Assembly (NCBI GenBank): GCA_949358305.1
Contig: OX442314.1
Span: 58,351,369-58,415,368, forward strand
Length of the DNA: 64,000 nucleotides
Origin: Strigamia acuminata
Taxonomy: Eukaryota; Arthropoda; Chilopoda; Geophilomorpha; Linotaeniidae
Reading direction: 5' to 3'
The position numbers and the translations under genes are program-made. Shown here piece after piece: positions 32,657-43,634 of the stretch. Under the pieces are notes generated by a model. It made no database searches. It was not told the origin of the DNA and was given only the letters and a program-made list of their open reading frames with translations. How positions within the stretch are numbered: position 1 is the first letter of the stretch; the number at the start of each line of letters is the position of its first letter.

Positions 32657-33591
32657 GACGTTTGATTCTTATATCCTCATACTAGCTTGCAGGTGGTAAC
32701 AAAATCTTCATACTCTGTATTTTAATGTAACAATAATTGCATTTACACAAAAGTTTTATGTAAATGTGAACTGTGTTTCAATTATAGATCATTTGTCAGT
32801 AAAATGACACTGGAAAGGCTGTTTTGAGCACAAAAACAAGGGTGAAATGGCAAAGTTGCACATTGACCAGAACTAAATGGCAGATTTGTGCCCTGGTAAC
32901 ATGTGCTAGGCTAGCAGCAGGCAAAATGTCAGATACAATAGAGCTTTTGGGCTCGTCTTGTACTATTTTTATGTGTCTTACAATTACACAGGAATCAGAT
33001 CACCACTAGCAGAGAAAAATAAAAATTGACCATTTGATCATCACATGAAAAACACAATGTTCTAGATGTATTAATGTACTTTGTCACATTTTTGATAAAA
33101 AAAAATCAATTTAGATGTAGGAGAAGCGATTGGCATGACTGGAAGTTGATGATGATGATGTGCAAATAGGTGAAAAAATGATTGGCAGTTTTGTGGCACA
33201 TTTGGATGGAATTTGCAGGTCATGATGAACCAGATATCAAGTTTTTTCAGAGATTATATAAACTCACTCTCCTGTATTAGTATGATAAAAGATGAAATTC
33301 AAATATATACTGCTATTCTTAACGGGAATACTACATGTTCTAAAAAAAATGCCCCGGTCAACGTACAACTTTGCAATTCCAGTCATGTTTTACTGCTGAA
33401 AATAGCCTTTCTTTGTGCCATTTTACATACAAATGATCTATAATTGAAATGTTTTATGCTATTTTGACTAGCAAGATCACATTTACATAAAACTTTTATG
33501 TAAATGTAAATATTCTTACATTAAAATACAGAGTACTTGAAGATTTTTATACTATGTGCAAGCTAGTATGAGGATATATGAATCAAATGTT
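32657..33591. mobile_element. Foldback element with ~215-base inverted arms
   Basis: The left arm (32657-32872) and right arm (33352-33591) are imperfect inverted copies: TTTGATTC..ATATCCTCATACTAGCTTGCA and the TTTTATGTAAATGTGA segments match in reverse. The centre is unique AT-rich DNA. No coding frame. Confidence 0.65.
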
Positions 33592-33777
33592 ATTTTGAAA
33601 TATGCTTCTATATTTATTATTTTAAGCCAGATTGGCATGAGATTTTGTTTCTTCAGATGTATCTTTTTAACTGCTTAAAAATTTAAGGTTTAATTAAAAC
33701 TGGATTTAATTTGAGGTCAATCCAAATATTTTATTTCTATCACTTTCACACGAGTATGACGATACATGGAATTAACT

Positions 33778-34390
33778 TTTAGATATCGATGCCCTCGAGA
33801 CGCCATGGATCACACAGAGCCTCACTGAGAAACCAGATCGACAGATGTTAGAAAAGTGGAAATTAGGAAACATTGAAATAATGGAAAGAGGAGCCGGAAG
33901 TTGCAAAGGTGGAATCGGTATTCTGATAGGGGCAGACAACTTTTGGTGCTTGTTGACTGGATGGCAAGAACGATTGGGAGAAAGTTTGATGGCACCAGAA
34001 AGCAGAAACCATATTCGGATGGTCCCTCGACGGTTGCTCCCCAAGACAGTAACGCGTAATTGCGTCATTAGTTCAGGTTAACCAAACTGCCGTTGCAGAC
34101 AAACAACTTGGCAGAAAAGTTCTGTACACTCAAATTGATAGGAATGCGCATGAGTCCGTCGAACAATTGGAAAACGAAGAAAAAACGACAATTTGGTTCA
34201 AGACGAACATTGAGTGGAAAAACGACCGCTATGAAGTAGGACTCCCATGGAAGGCGGACGCGAAGGAATTCGACGACAATAAGGAACAAGCAAACCGACA
34301 ATTTTAGGGTCTGGTAAACATATTTCGAAAAAAAATCCGAAGCTTTATCTCAACTTTAAAGCGGTGATTGATGAGCAGATGAGGACCAGG
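33778..34390 (+). pseudogene. BEL/Pao pol relic
   Basis: The plus-strand frame gives ALETPWITQSL and then GIGILIGADNFWCLLTG, both present in equivalent form in the BEL polyprotein at 58090-63279 (ALETPWITKPI; ILLGADCIAKILTG). After a frame change it continues with NDRYEVGLPWK, the segment between protease and RT. Stops and frame changes show it is dead. No LTRs nearby. Confidence 0.75.
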
Positions 34391-34630
34391 GTCGTTGAAA
34401 GGGTCAAATTAAATGTAACTTCTTTGCAGTTTAAAACCGTAATTTTGCAATTCGGAGAGATTCGAAGAAAATCAATTACTTTTACTGAAAAATCGTCGAT
34501 TTTTTTTTATATTTGCCCAGCCCAAATAACCGCAGGGGTTCAAATAGGCGCTTGGGGTCGGGTTCAAAAAATAAATTAATGCCGGGCCGAAATTTGAAGT
34601 TTTATGGTAGCATTGTCGCTCTTTGTTGTA

Positions 34631-34770
34631 GGCTAATCCAGGGCCGTTTCTACCTATGAGGCGAAGAGGCGGCCGCCAGGTGGCCATGCCTTGGTAAAGT
34701 TACTTACTACGGCATGGCCACCTGGCGGCCGCCTCTTCGCCTCATAGGTAGAAACGGCCCTGGGCTAATC
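34631..34770. mobile_element. hAT MITE, nearly all inverted repeat, with 8-bp target duplication
   Basis: GGCTAATC flanks both sides (34631-34638, 34763-34770). The 124-bp element (34639-34762) is two perfect 52-base arms starting CAGGGCCGTTTC around a 20-base loop. An 8-bp target and CAGGG ends fit hAT. Confidence 0.8.
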
Positions 34771-35206
34771 ACCGGCCATTTTGTTGAAGTTGTCTTTGTT
34801 GATACAAAGTAGCGACAGTAAAAAATGTGCTGAAAGTTTGTGAGGTCAAACATGTGAAAAATTTATCAGGTCAGACACGTGGAACAGTGCGTGCTTACTT
34901 TCTAAAAAAGGAAAGTGTTGATCTTAATTCTTTTGTTCATTTGAGAATGAATATTTGATGCCTTCTTGTTGTTCGCTTAACTTTCAATCGAAACAACTAT
35001 GGCAACGGAATTGACAATCATGATCATGTTTGATAGAATTTAAAACACTCATTAATGTGTTAGTGCTCATTTAGCATGTGTATCGACTCTTGAATTCTAG
35101 CCAAACCGCCAGGACTCAAATGCAACAAATAAATTTAAAGCAAAGATACGGCCAGACCGTTAAAAAAAACAGAAAAGGTCTTGGGAATGTGAAGAGGTTT
35201 TGACGT

Positions 35207-35280
35207 CGACAGGGCCGTGCCGACCTATGAGGCAAAGAGGCGGCTGCCTCAGGGCGGCAATCTGACAGGGGCGGCAATTT
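35207..35280. mobile_element. Fragment of a related hAT element end
   Basis: CAGGGCCGTGCCGACCTATGAGGC resembles the end of the element at 34639 with several changes. No partner end was found. Confidence 0.5.
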
Positions 35281-36489
35281 GGACCCAGAAATGAAGAAAG
35301 AAACAAAATGCAAGAGAATTACATTTATCAATCATTGGCTGGAACTCTGGCGGGATGTTTTTATCTCTTTCTGGTTGTTTGCAAAAATCTTTTACAGTTC
35401 GTCGAAGCCTCCTGCGGGATCTGTGGTTAATTCTCATTGTCCTGTACACGATAAAAGTGGAAATGTGTTTGTCATTATTACGAGAGAGAGTATTTTTATT
35501 TACTTACCATTATACAAGTTATTTTTCAAGAACTCAAAATGCACTTGCTAGTCGGTTCGCTGCGCTCAAACTGTTGAAGAAATTTTACTGCAATGCAGAT
35601 GTATTTTGATATTTTCTAGATTTAATTATCTTAAATAATTAATTAGATGTGAAATGCAAAACGAAGAAATTAATTAACTTGAGAATAAATTACAGAATTG
35701 ATTAACCATGTTTCATAATTTAAAACATGTGTTTTACAATTGATTTACTAGTCTAGAGTTCTACATTAAATTGTGGATTCAGAATGAGAGAGACATTTAT
35801 TCAGCATATTAGGAAACATTTTGTAAATTGTTTTAACTTTTGGAAAATCTAAGTAAAGCTGCACAAGAAATGTATTGCAGTTAATGCTAAAATTGCTGAA
35901 TATGTGACTGAAGGTGATGGCTTACCCACAAGGTTTTTCACTTTTGAAGCAGTCGGCTGGCAGCCCCTTGACATTTAAAACCTGTGCTCGCAGGAAAAAT
36001 TTGTTTTTCAATTAATTTTTTACTGGTGTCACTTAACCACTAATTTATTAAACATGTTTCAAAAGTTATATCGCAAAGGGAACTCGGGACTGAGGCGTGA
36101 GAAAATAGGTTTTTCATATCTATTTGTTGATTTTATTGTGTAAGAAAAACATTGGTTGTCAAGCATAACGCTTGGCAACAAGATGCATTATTGTGCGATT
36201 TACAATGGATGTATGTATTCATAACAGTTGTTATGGACATAACACTAACCAATCCTCATGTGCAGTGTGGTGGGAATACGAGAAACCGTTCTGCTGTGCT
36301 TATCTATGGCAGATATGTCTGTTTATGGAGATTGCAGTTTGGAACCAGCAAGACTCGTGGTGAACAGGGTGATGGAAGCGGGATTAGTGCAGAGAATGAC
36401 TGCTAATATATTTTTGAGTTATCAACTGTATATTTTATTTCTTAATAACTTTACATGTTGAGTTTTTACTTTAAATACACTATAAAGAA
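35281..36489. other. Spacer, nothing firmly recognised
   Basis: The open frames at 36152-36406 show no splice signals or domain I can defend. Confidence 0.35.
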
Positions 36490-36585
36490 TTACTCAAGAA
36501 ATGTACAGATGTAAAGAGTAAAGAAAAAAAGCCTGAGAGTGAGGTTAAAAGTGTTTTTGATGTCAGAAAAAAATGCAAAACAAAA
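36490..36585 (-). pseudogene. Degenerate DEG/ENaC terminal exon
   Basis: The minus-strand frame ending at 36490 gives SDIKNTFNLTLRL, a diverged copy of the SDIANTFSLTLGL segment in the exon at 36730, with the G-x-S filter lost (RLF). The two exons lie 240 bases apart, so this is a local duplicate. Confidence 0.5.
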
Positions 36586-36729
36586 TTTCAATGAGGTGGG
36601 ATTATAAAAAGGTTAATTGATTTTACAAAGAATCAAGAGTGATTTTCATATTCACATAAAAGTTTTTGTAAATTTGTGCTGGATATTGTTAGTATGATCT
36701 TACAAATTAAATTAAATTAAATATCCATC

Positions 36730-36896
36730 TTAGTTTTTGTCACTCTTTTTGTTTCTTTTGTGGACCAATGGAAGTGCAGTAGAACATGTGAAATGGATTG
36801 CAGTTAAAACAGAAAGGCCAAGAGTGAGACTAAAGGTGTTGGCAATGTCAGAAACTAGGGCCACTAGTTCTGGATTTGAACTGACAAAAATGTTTT
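36730..36896 (-). CDS. DEG/ENaC channel terminal exon
   Basis: After a GCTGCAAG acceptor the minus-strand frame gives a TM2-like segment (LVALVSDIANTFSLTLGLSVLTAIHF..). It keeps the aspartate-bearing SDI start and a G-L-S selectivity filter, followed by a short basic tail (HKRNKKSDKN) and a stop. The rest of this gene was not found nearby. It may be a relic of a duplicated cluster member, but the frame shown is intact. Confidence 0.55.
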
Positions 36897-37188
36897 CTTG
36901 CAGCAAAGAAAGAGGCACGTGGTCACATTTGAGAACAGACTAAAATTTCATTCTTTGTTTGGACAATAGAAAACTAAAACAATTCAAACGAAATACTCAG
37001 AATTTTACATTGAATGGGGCTATAGGTGCGAGCGGATCAACCAGGTGACCCCAGCAGACAAAACATAGAACTTTATCTATTAACATTCACATTAAGGAGT
37101 TGAGGGACCAAGAGCACTTTAGAACGAAAACACTCTGACCGCCTGGATTCGTGCAAATGGCCGAATTGATTTTTGCTCATCCATTGTG

Positions 37189-37556
37189 TACCGTATATCT
37201 TCCATTTGTCCGCGGGTCTCTATTTGCCCGCGGACCTCTAACAACGCGCGGGGAAAAAGTCCGCAGTGTCAATAGACCGCGGACCTCCAACAACTCGCGG
37301 GGGCGAAACGTTTTGAATACGTTTCGGCCGAAAATTACCGAAACGTATGGAAAACGTTTAATTTGTGCCATTTTTTTGCTGTTTCTCGATCAAATATGTT
37401 CAAAAAAACCCAGCATCGGCCAATTTGCCAATGCCGGGTTTTTTGAACGTATAAATAACCCGCGGCCTCTAATACCGCGTGGGCCTCCAATTGCGCGCGG
37501 GATAAAAAAAAATTTGGCAAATAGCGCACGGGGGCGCTATTGGAAGATATACGGTA
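37189..37556. mobile_element. TA-flanked MITE
   Basis: TA on each side of a 364-bp element with ends CCGTATATCTTCCA and complement. The interior is rich in short CGCGGG-containing repeats. Target and size fit a Tc1/mariner-like MITE, though other TA-targeting families are possible. Confidence 0.65.
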
Positions 37557-38169
37557 TATAATTTTTGTCTTAAGAAACAATTAAGCGTGCTTAAGTGGTG
37601 TTAAAATGTACAAAACTTACCTCATCGACAGCACGAAGAATGTGTACAGTGTAATTGCTGTGAAAAGCAACGCTAAAGCAAATTTTCTGTTGAAGGTTAT
37701 TTTGCCTTTGAGGATACAAATTTTGTTTTCGTCTGTTGCTGTTAAAGTAATGGCAGCAGCAATTGATTGGCAATTAAAAAGGGAAATTATGGCTAGTAAT
37801 TGTTTATTTCTATCGCACACATTTACAACTTTGTTGGGTAATTTGTTGCATCCGGTTTCAACTTCCGTTCAAGGCTCCACCCACAAGGATGTGAATTGTC
37901 TGTTTTTTTACTAAGTATGCTAGTGTGTTTTTTTTTCTCAAAGCATAAACATTTATAATCAATAGCCTACTCTCTCATCCTCGCAAAGTAAATGTGTATT
38001 TTTTGGGTAAGCATTTCTAGAAAAAAAAGCTGCATTCAAAATAATAATTTTTTTCTTTCCTTTTAGGTTTCTTGAAGTGTTTTCTGCTTGGATTCTAAAG
38101 AAATACAGTATGTCTCGTGAAAAGACGATCTCTTCATGGTTTCACGTCGATTTTGTGCATTGAGGAAGC

Positions 38170-38270
38170 ATGCGGGGCTTTTGTTGATGTTGGGGGGAGA
38201 GGAGCCCGGATGGGCGCGTTGCGCTTGCGCAGTACGTTGAGCAATGGCGGCGGCAGGGAAGTACGTTACG
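38170..38270 (+). promoter_or_regulatory. Possible CpG-rich promoter and first exon start
   Basis: A GC-rich island in AT-rich DNA contains TGCGCTTGCGCA (NRF-1-like palindrome), followed by ATGGCGGCGGCAGGGAA and a GTACGT donor. No later exon was found, so this is weak. Confidence 0.25.
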
Positions 38271-38349
38271 GTTTTTGTTTCTGGGTAGCGACGATTATAA
38301 GCTGTTAATTTGATTGACTTTTCTCATTTAGGATTTGAAGAAACGGAAC

Positions 38350-39000
38350 AATTTTACTTTACTGGCCACCTCTCAGATCATCTCCAAAATTTGGATATAG
38401 GGGTATTCTAGGGTGAAAAAACGAATGGCGTTGACGGTTTTTGGGGCAAACATAAGCGGAAGCGGAAAACAGCAGAGTAATGACCAGTGATTGCCATCAA
38501 ATGTTTACTTTCTCATTTTTATAACCCTAATTTCATTGTTAGCTGTCAATCATTCTCTCCCCAGCATTGTTACGCACGTGCGCTCTTATTGTCAGCCATC
38601 TTTATTTTTGTACCAGTTTTCCACCTGATTTCATACAATAAAAACGTTTTGTTTCACTCTAAGATTTGTTCAGTTTCATCATCCATGCACCTAAAAAAGG
38701 TTTCCATTTCATCCCAGGTTTGTACCCTCACCTAACCTAACCTCACCTAACCTAACCTCACTTAACCTAACCTAACCCGCAACACAACAACAACATAAAG
38801 GACAACAACAACAATGGGTCATATAATTCCAATGCTTAACCTAACCTCACCAGTATAAACCAACTACTAATAAACTCTTGATTTCCGCTTCCGCTTTCGT
38901 TTGCCCCAAAAACCGTCAACGCCATTCGTTTTTTCACCCTTCAATACCCCTATATCCATATTTTGGAGATGATCTGAGAGGTGGCCAGTAAAGTAAAATT
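38350..39000. mobile_element. Foldback element with ~120-base arms and telomere-like core
   Basis: 38350-38470 and 38881-39000 are inverted copies (AATTTTACTTTACTGG at the tips; CGTCAACGCCATTCG further in). The core carries the CCTAA-rich patch. Confidence 0.7.
38725..38850. repeat. Interstitial telomere-like repeats (CCTAA/TTAGG type)
   Basis: Repeated CCTAACCTAACCTCA units at 38728-38780 and a shorter patch at 38838-38850. The unit matches the arthropod telomere repeat with CCTCA variants. Confidence 0.6.
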
Positions 39001-39048
39001 ATACCGAAGAAACCTTTAGTGTACGATCGTAACTGACTGGCGATGTGT

Positions 39049-39671
39049 TGTGACCGGCTGCCCGATCAGTCCGTTCACTTACCTGCAACACACGGCGCCT
39101 CCACGGCTCTCGCGCACCTCGTGTGTTTCTCGCGCGCACCTGACGCGGTCCCCCGCGCCAGGTGGAGCTGATGGTCGTTGGCTCCGCCAATTGGGAACCG
39201 GAAGTGCCCTTCCGGAAGTGGTCGGCCCCGCAGAAGGCCCAGAGAGTTCTCTTGCAACCAGCGTGGCGAACGGTCGCTTCTACGATCGCTCTTCCACACT
39301 GGCAATCATGACGAATCCGATTGGCGTGGCGACTCTGTCGCCCGCCGGGACTTGATAGTCCGTGTTCCCCGCGCCTGTCCTACGTTCTCCGTGAACGTAG
39401 CGACGACGCGGCCGAACAGTATTCAGACCACGCGTGTCATTCGGCCAATGGCCGCCGTGCCACGCGGTCTTGTTAGGGATGGCTGTTTCTCAGCCATCGC
39501 ATTGGGAAATGCACTGTAGAGACACCACATCATACCCCTAGACATAATAAAGCTTACCTTAAACTAAACTTGTGTCTCTTGTGTATTTCGGAAGTGTATT
39601 TTATCGTGTGTGTTGTGTCCAGCGTCCCGTGGCTCTCCCCCGACCACGTGGCGTCCGTCCAAACACTCACA
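39049..39671 (+). repeat. Gypsy 5' LTR
   Basis: Begins TGTGACCGG and ends CTCACA. The bases after it (ATTGTGGGCCCGTCC) are where the primer site should be; I could not assign the tRNA. Confidence 0.9.
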
Positions 39672-41822
39672 ATTGTGGGCCCGTCCAGGATTGTTGAACT
39701 CTCTCGCGAAATTTTTTTTCTATTCACTGATTGTGTTATACACAGTATTGTTTAGAAAAAGAGCTTTTCTTTTCAACAGAGGGGGAAATTTCTTGAACAT
39801 GGTTGTGATAGGGAATCAGCAGGCGAAAACGGCCGCAAATCGCTGATTTTGGACCCTAACTTGACAAAATTTGTGGCTGTGCATGTCCAGCTTGCCTGGG
39901 TAATGGCAAGCAGGGACTTACATTGGCCACACTGTCCAACGGTCTTCTATTCTTTTCTAGCTCAGCCTAAAAAACTGAGTGGTTGGGAGAGGAATAAAAT
40001 TCCAAATCTTCTTATTATTTTCTATTTCTTGGTGCGTAGCCCAAGTAAAATAGTGGAACAGTCTGCAGCGGTTTGAACCCGATTCGAGGAGGAGGCGCGC
40101 TGGCGGCCACCAGCAAACCAAAATCCCACGGGGGAAAGACTGGCATAATCCAATTACCACGCTGCAATACCCAGTTCCATTATGGGCCGGGCGAGGAGTC
40201 GATGTGAACTGAGCTTTGGGTGACACCAATTTTTTTGTACGGACTTTTAGTCGGCGTCAAACCAGGTTGCTATTACAGGGAAGTTGGCCTATGGAAACAT
40301 TCACTTGCAATGAATGGGGTTTATTAAAAATTTGATCTTAATAGCAGCGAGGTGCTAGCAAGCATTAGGATAACTGGCAGAAAAGTTGCTGTGGCGATTT
40401 ATCAGCTATGAATCGTCCGTGGCTGCTCGAGGTGCTCGATACCAGGTTCACATGGATCATTATCCTACCCTGTCCCGTGTACTGGTCAGAAGCAGTTGCA
40501 AGTTGATATATACAACCCAAGAACTGTGGAGATTGGGACCCGGATAGCGGGGCGAGCTGCCGGAGGTACGGGGATACCGATGGTGAAGTGCTCAAATGGT
40601 GCAGAGAGTTCGTTAGGGCGTAGGAACGATATCTGTGCGTTCAGGTGGCTACCAGCTTTGAAAAAAGACTGGGAATCCAGCCTGTAACTTTATTTTCCTG
40701 AATTATATTCACCTTTTTGATTTCCAGGAGTTGTTTCAGTTTGTGCGAGGACTGTGCTTGAACCACAGTTTTAGGCAATCTTGACACTCTTGGGGAGTTT
40801 ATTATTTAAAACATCTTTCTGTTTTTTCTCTTTCTCTTCAATTTTTTACTTCCCTATCTATGATTTTCATGGTTCTTTGGGACACCACACCTGACAGTAG
40901 GATGCATGGTCACTTTAGGATTATTAGGTTTTCCTGACGGTATGATACATGTAATCCGCATGACCGGGCGGTATACAGCACCAAATGGAGGGTGATATGG
41001 CTTCGAGATGGCAGCTGAAGGGTGGGACCCAATAGCAACTAGGAACAGGAGGTGCATTGCCTTCCTCACTTTTTAAGTGCATCTAATTGTTCCACAAAAA
41101 CAACCACTTCATTGGGATGTGCAGATATCCCAGTGTGGGCACGTTTCTGTCGAGAAGGCAGCCTCGTGCAAACTGAGGTGAAGGTTTCCGTAAAAGGTAC
41201 GAGCGGGCGCAGTTGCGCTGATCTCTTGGGGCAGAAGGAGAGATTAACAACATCCCCGTGCACATCTGCAACTTCTGCTAAAGAAATGGTAATTTTTTGA
41301 GTGTATTTTTTCTTATATAAAAAACCACCCAGTATTTTATTTATTCCTTTTTTTTTTCTATTTTTCTTGTCTTTCTTCCTTTGATTATCGTTGCTGTGCG
41401 ACAAGAATCAATTTTTGTGACTGCGCACTTGTGCGATTAACTTTTATTGTTGCTTGCGACGATAAAAAACTCTGTTTGAAAAGATTCGAAGTTCTATGGA
41501 CACGATTTCGTGCTTTTATTGGCACAAAAGTCATGTTTTCATGGAATCAGACCATTTTGATCTGGTTCAGAACTTCTAGTTCCAAACAAAGGTCACTATT
41601 GCTTTTCGAAATGTTGTTTTTTCTGCAGAAATGTGGAAATTTAGATATTTATTGGTCAAAATCTTTATTTTCTTCATAAAATTCCAAGATGGCGGCCCGA
41701 AAACAATAGAAAAACATGTGGAGATTACAGAATTTTCGAGTAAAACCGGAATTGAGATATTCTCAAAACTGTTGGGAATTCTGGGAAATTAATTCTGTGA
41801 ATAAATTTCGATTTTCTACCAA
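39672..41822 (+). other. Gypsy leader (2.15 kb), no coding frame called
   Basis: The stretch between LTR and gag is much longer than usual for the group and contains only short frames. It may include packaging signals or an older inserted sequence. Confidence 0.5.
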
Positions 41823-41987
41823 TTGGAGACAAGGGGGGGGAGTGACATCACTAATCCCTCTCTCCAGAATGGCTACTTTAGCCCGAACTACTGCTCTCTT
41901 ATTGGGTTTGAGTTAATCTCTCTCATCCATTTTGTTTGCTGCGGTCCTGCTCTTGGGCACATTCAGTCAATGCCATACACAAGGACA

Positions 41988-41989
41988 GG
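41988..41989 (+). promoter_or_regulatory. Candidate splice donor for a subgenomic gypsy mRNA
   Basis: GGACAG/GTAAGA is a near-perfect donor just upstream of the gag AUG at 42102. It pairs logically with the acceptor at 47520 ahead of ORF3. Confidence 0.45.
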
Positions 41990-42101
41990 TAAGACCACGT
42001 GGAATTCACCAGCAAGTAGTCTTTCCACACAAGCAACCGAAGCAAACACGGCAAATTCAGACAATTCGCCTCTCGATTCTTCAGACGACGAAACAATCAA
42101 C

Positions 42102-43634
42102 ATGTCTCACAACAAACAAAAGACGTTAGATCAGGCCATGCTTGAAACTACGTGCCACATTTTTGATTTGAAAGTTGAAGAAATGACGTCTTATGCGGTT
42201 TGGGAAACTACTCTTTTAGATGTAGCCAACCATATTGTAGAAACGCAAGATAAAGCTGATGTTGCAATGCAACAATTAGATAGAACTCGTGCAGAATTAA
42301 ACACAGCGCAAACAAAGATTGAGGAAATCAATGATCAACTCTTTCGCGCAAAGAATTCATTACGGGAAATGGATTCGGTTAAATTAACCAACAACAGTTT
42401 AATGAACCTATTAGCTCAACAAAAAGCTGTTGTGGACGGAGTAGTAGCTGCGGGCCAAGCAAACGCGGCGGCCCGAGCTTTGCTACCAAATCCACCGGCG
42501 GTTGTCACCACAGCAAATTCTGCTATAAATTCGACGACTGTCAGCGGTACTACACCATTGCTTACAACGGGTAATCCGTTACTTTTAGCATGGGGTGACA
42601 AATACACCCGCAAGACTGACCAACCCATGCCTCCGTCTAGACCTATGGACGAGGTAGAGTTGAGTAAGAGGGTGAAGTCGATTGGATTAGAAGCCTTTTC
42701 CGGCGACAAAACAAAATCGAAGGCTTTCATGATTGATTTAAAACGGTCTCTAAGATTTGCAGAACCATATATCAACCAGGTACTAGCCGAACACTTGTTC
42801 AAGTTTTTCAGAGGCGACGCAGCCACATGGTTCTCGTCTCATGAGAAAACTGACTGGGAAAGCTTCGAACACGAATTCATAATTCATTTTCGACCCAGCG
42901 ACACGTTGCTACTGGCAGAAATTGCCAAAATGCAGCAGCTGTCCCACGAGTCTGCCACTCAGGTGGTATTACGACTAGAAAAGCTGTATTCTCAGCTAAT
43001 GAATCCGGTTCACGAGAGTCAACAGCTCCAAAAGGTGCTGTCGATCTTACGACCGGCCGCGAAAACCATGGCAATAACTGCATTAGATGCAGATAATTCC
43101 TGGGCGGCTCTGAAAAGAGCTTGTATTGCCACAGAAGCATCTACTTTGAACGTGGAAACTGTGGCAAATGCAGCAATAATCGAGGCACAAAAGACAGAAT
43201 CTGTCGCACAAACCTCGAAACTTATTTCAAACTCTCAGCAAATGGTAGCAATATCAAATGCTGCTGGTGTTGAAAAAACAAAGTTTGTCCCTTATGGATT
43301 AAGAAATCCAAGCAATCGGACATTATTTCCAACACCAAAAAACGCTGCAAATTCAGCAACAAAAGGTGCTGAAAATACAGAAAAAGCACTAGTCCCGAGC
43401 AACAAACTTAAGGATTATGCAACTAGACCTCGCAATGGTGGTTGTTGGGGCTGTGGAGGTGGACACTTTGAGAAGGATTGCCCTCACAAAGTCGAAGCAG
43501 CCAAGGCAGCAATTGAATCCATGGCTTCCGCCCAACAGAGCCTCATGCAGGCCATGCTAGCTGCCAGTGAATTTGGCGCTTGGCCACCAATGACGGGAAA
43601 CGAGGAGGAGCAGTCGCCAGAGACAACCGAGTAA
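42102..43634 (+). CDS. Gypsy gag protein
   Basis: Start chosen at ATG 42102 (MSHNKQKTLDQ), after the candidate splice donor. The open frame reaches back to 41823 and another in-frame ATG lies at 41970. The first part is a coiled-coil-like helix (residues ~40-110). A capsid-like segment follows (SGDKTKSKAFMIDLKRSLRF, FFRGDAATWFSS, FIIHFRPSD). Near the C-terminus is one zinc knuckle, CWGCGGGHFEKDC, whose middle spacing is one residue shorter than the usual CX2CX4HX4C. The frame overlaps pol by 55 bases, and a GGGAAAC heptamer sits in the overlap. Gag would coat the RNA and form the particle. Confidence 0.85.
   Translation: MSHNKQKTLDQAMLETTCHIFDLKVEEMTSYAVWETTLLDVANHIVETQDKADVAMQQLDRTRAELNTAQTKIEEINDQLFRAKNSLREMDSVKLTNNSLMNLLAQQKAVVDGVVAAGQANAAARALLPNPPAVVTTANSAINSTTVSGTTPLLTTGNPLLLAWGDKYTRKTDQPMPPSRPMDEVELSKRVKSIGLEAFSGDKTKSKAFMIDLKRSLRFAEPYINQVLAEHLFKFFRGDAATWFSSHEKTDWESFEHEFIIHFRPSDTLLLAEIAKMQQLSHESATQVVLRLEKLYSQLMNPVHESQQLQKVLSILRPAAKTMAITALDADNSWAALKRACIATEASTLNVETVANAAIIEAQKTESVAQTSKLISNSQQMVAISNAAGVEKTKFVPYGLRNPSNRTLFPTPKNAANSATKGAENTEKALVPSNKLKDYATRPRNGGCWGCGGGHFEKDCPHKVEAAKAAIESMASAQQSLMQAMLAASEFGAWPPMTGNEEEQSPETTE

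Noticed and set aside
36152-36406. 84-residue plus-strand frame, possibly a receptor C-terminus
   Set aside because: Faint resemblance only; no splice sites or hydrophobic segments to support it.
37617-37820. Minus-strand frame ending in a hydrophobic segment before a GTAAGT donor
   Set aside because: Donor is good and a membrane-like stretch is visible, but no partner exon or start codon could be supported.
39075-39519. Frames of 76-113 residues inside the gypsy LTR (repeated at 49287-49731)
   Set aside because: They occur in both LTRs at the same offset, overlap on both strands and have no domain.
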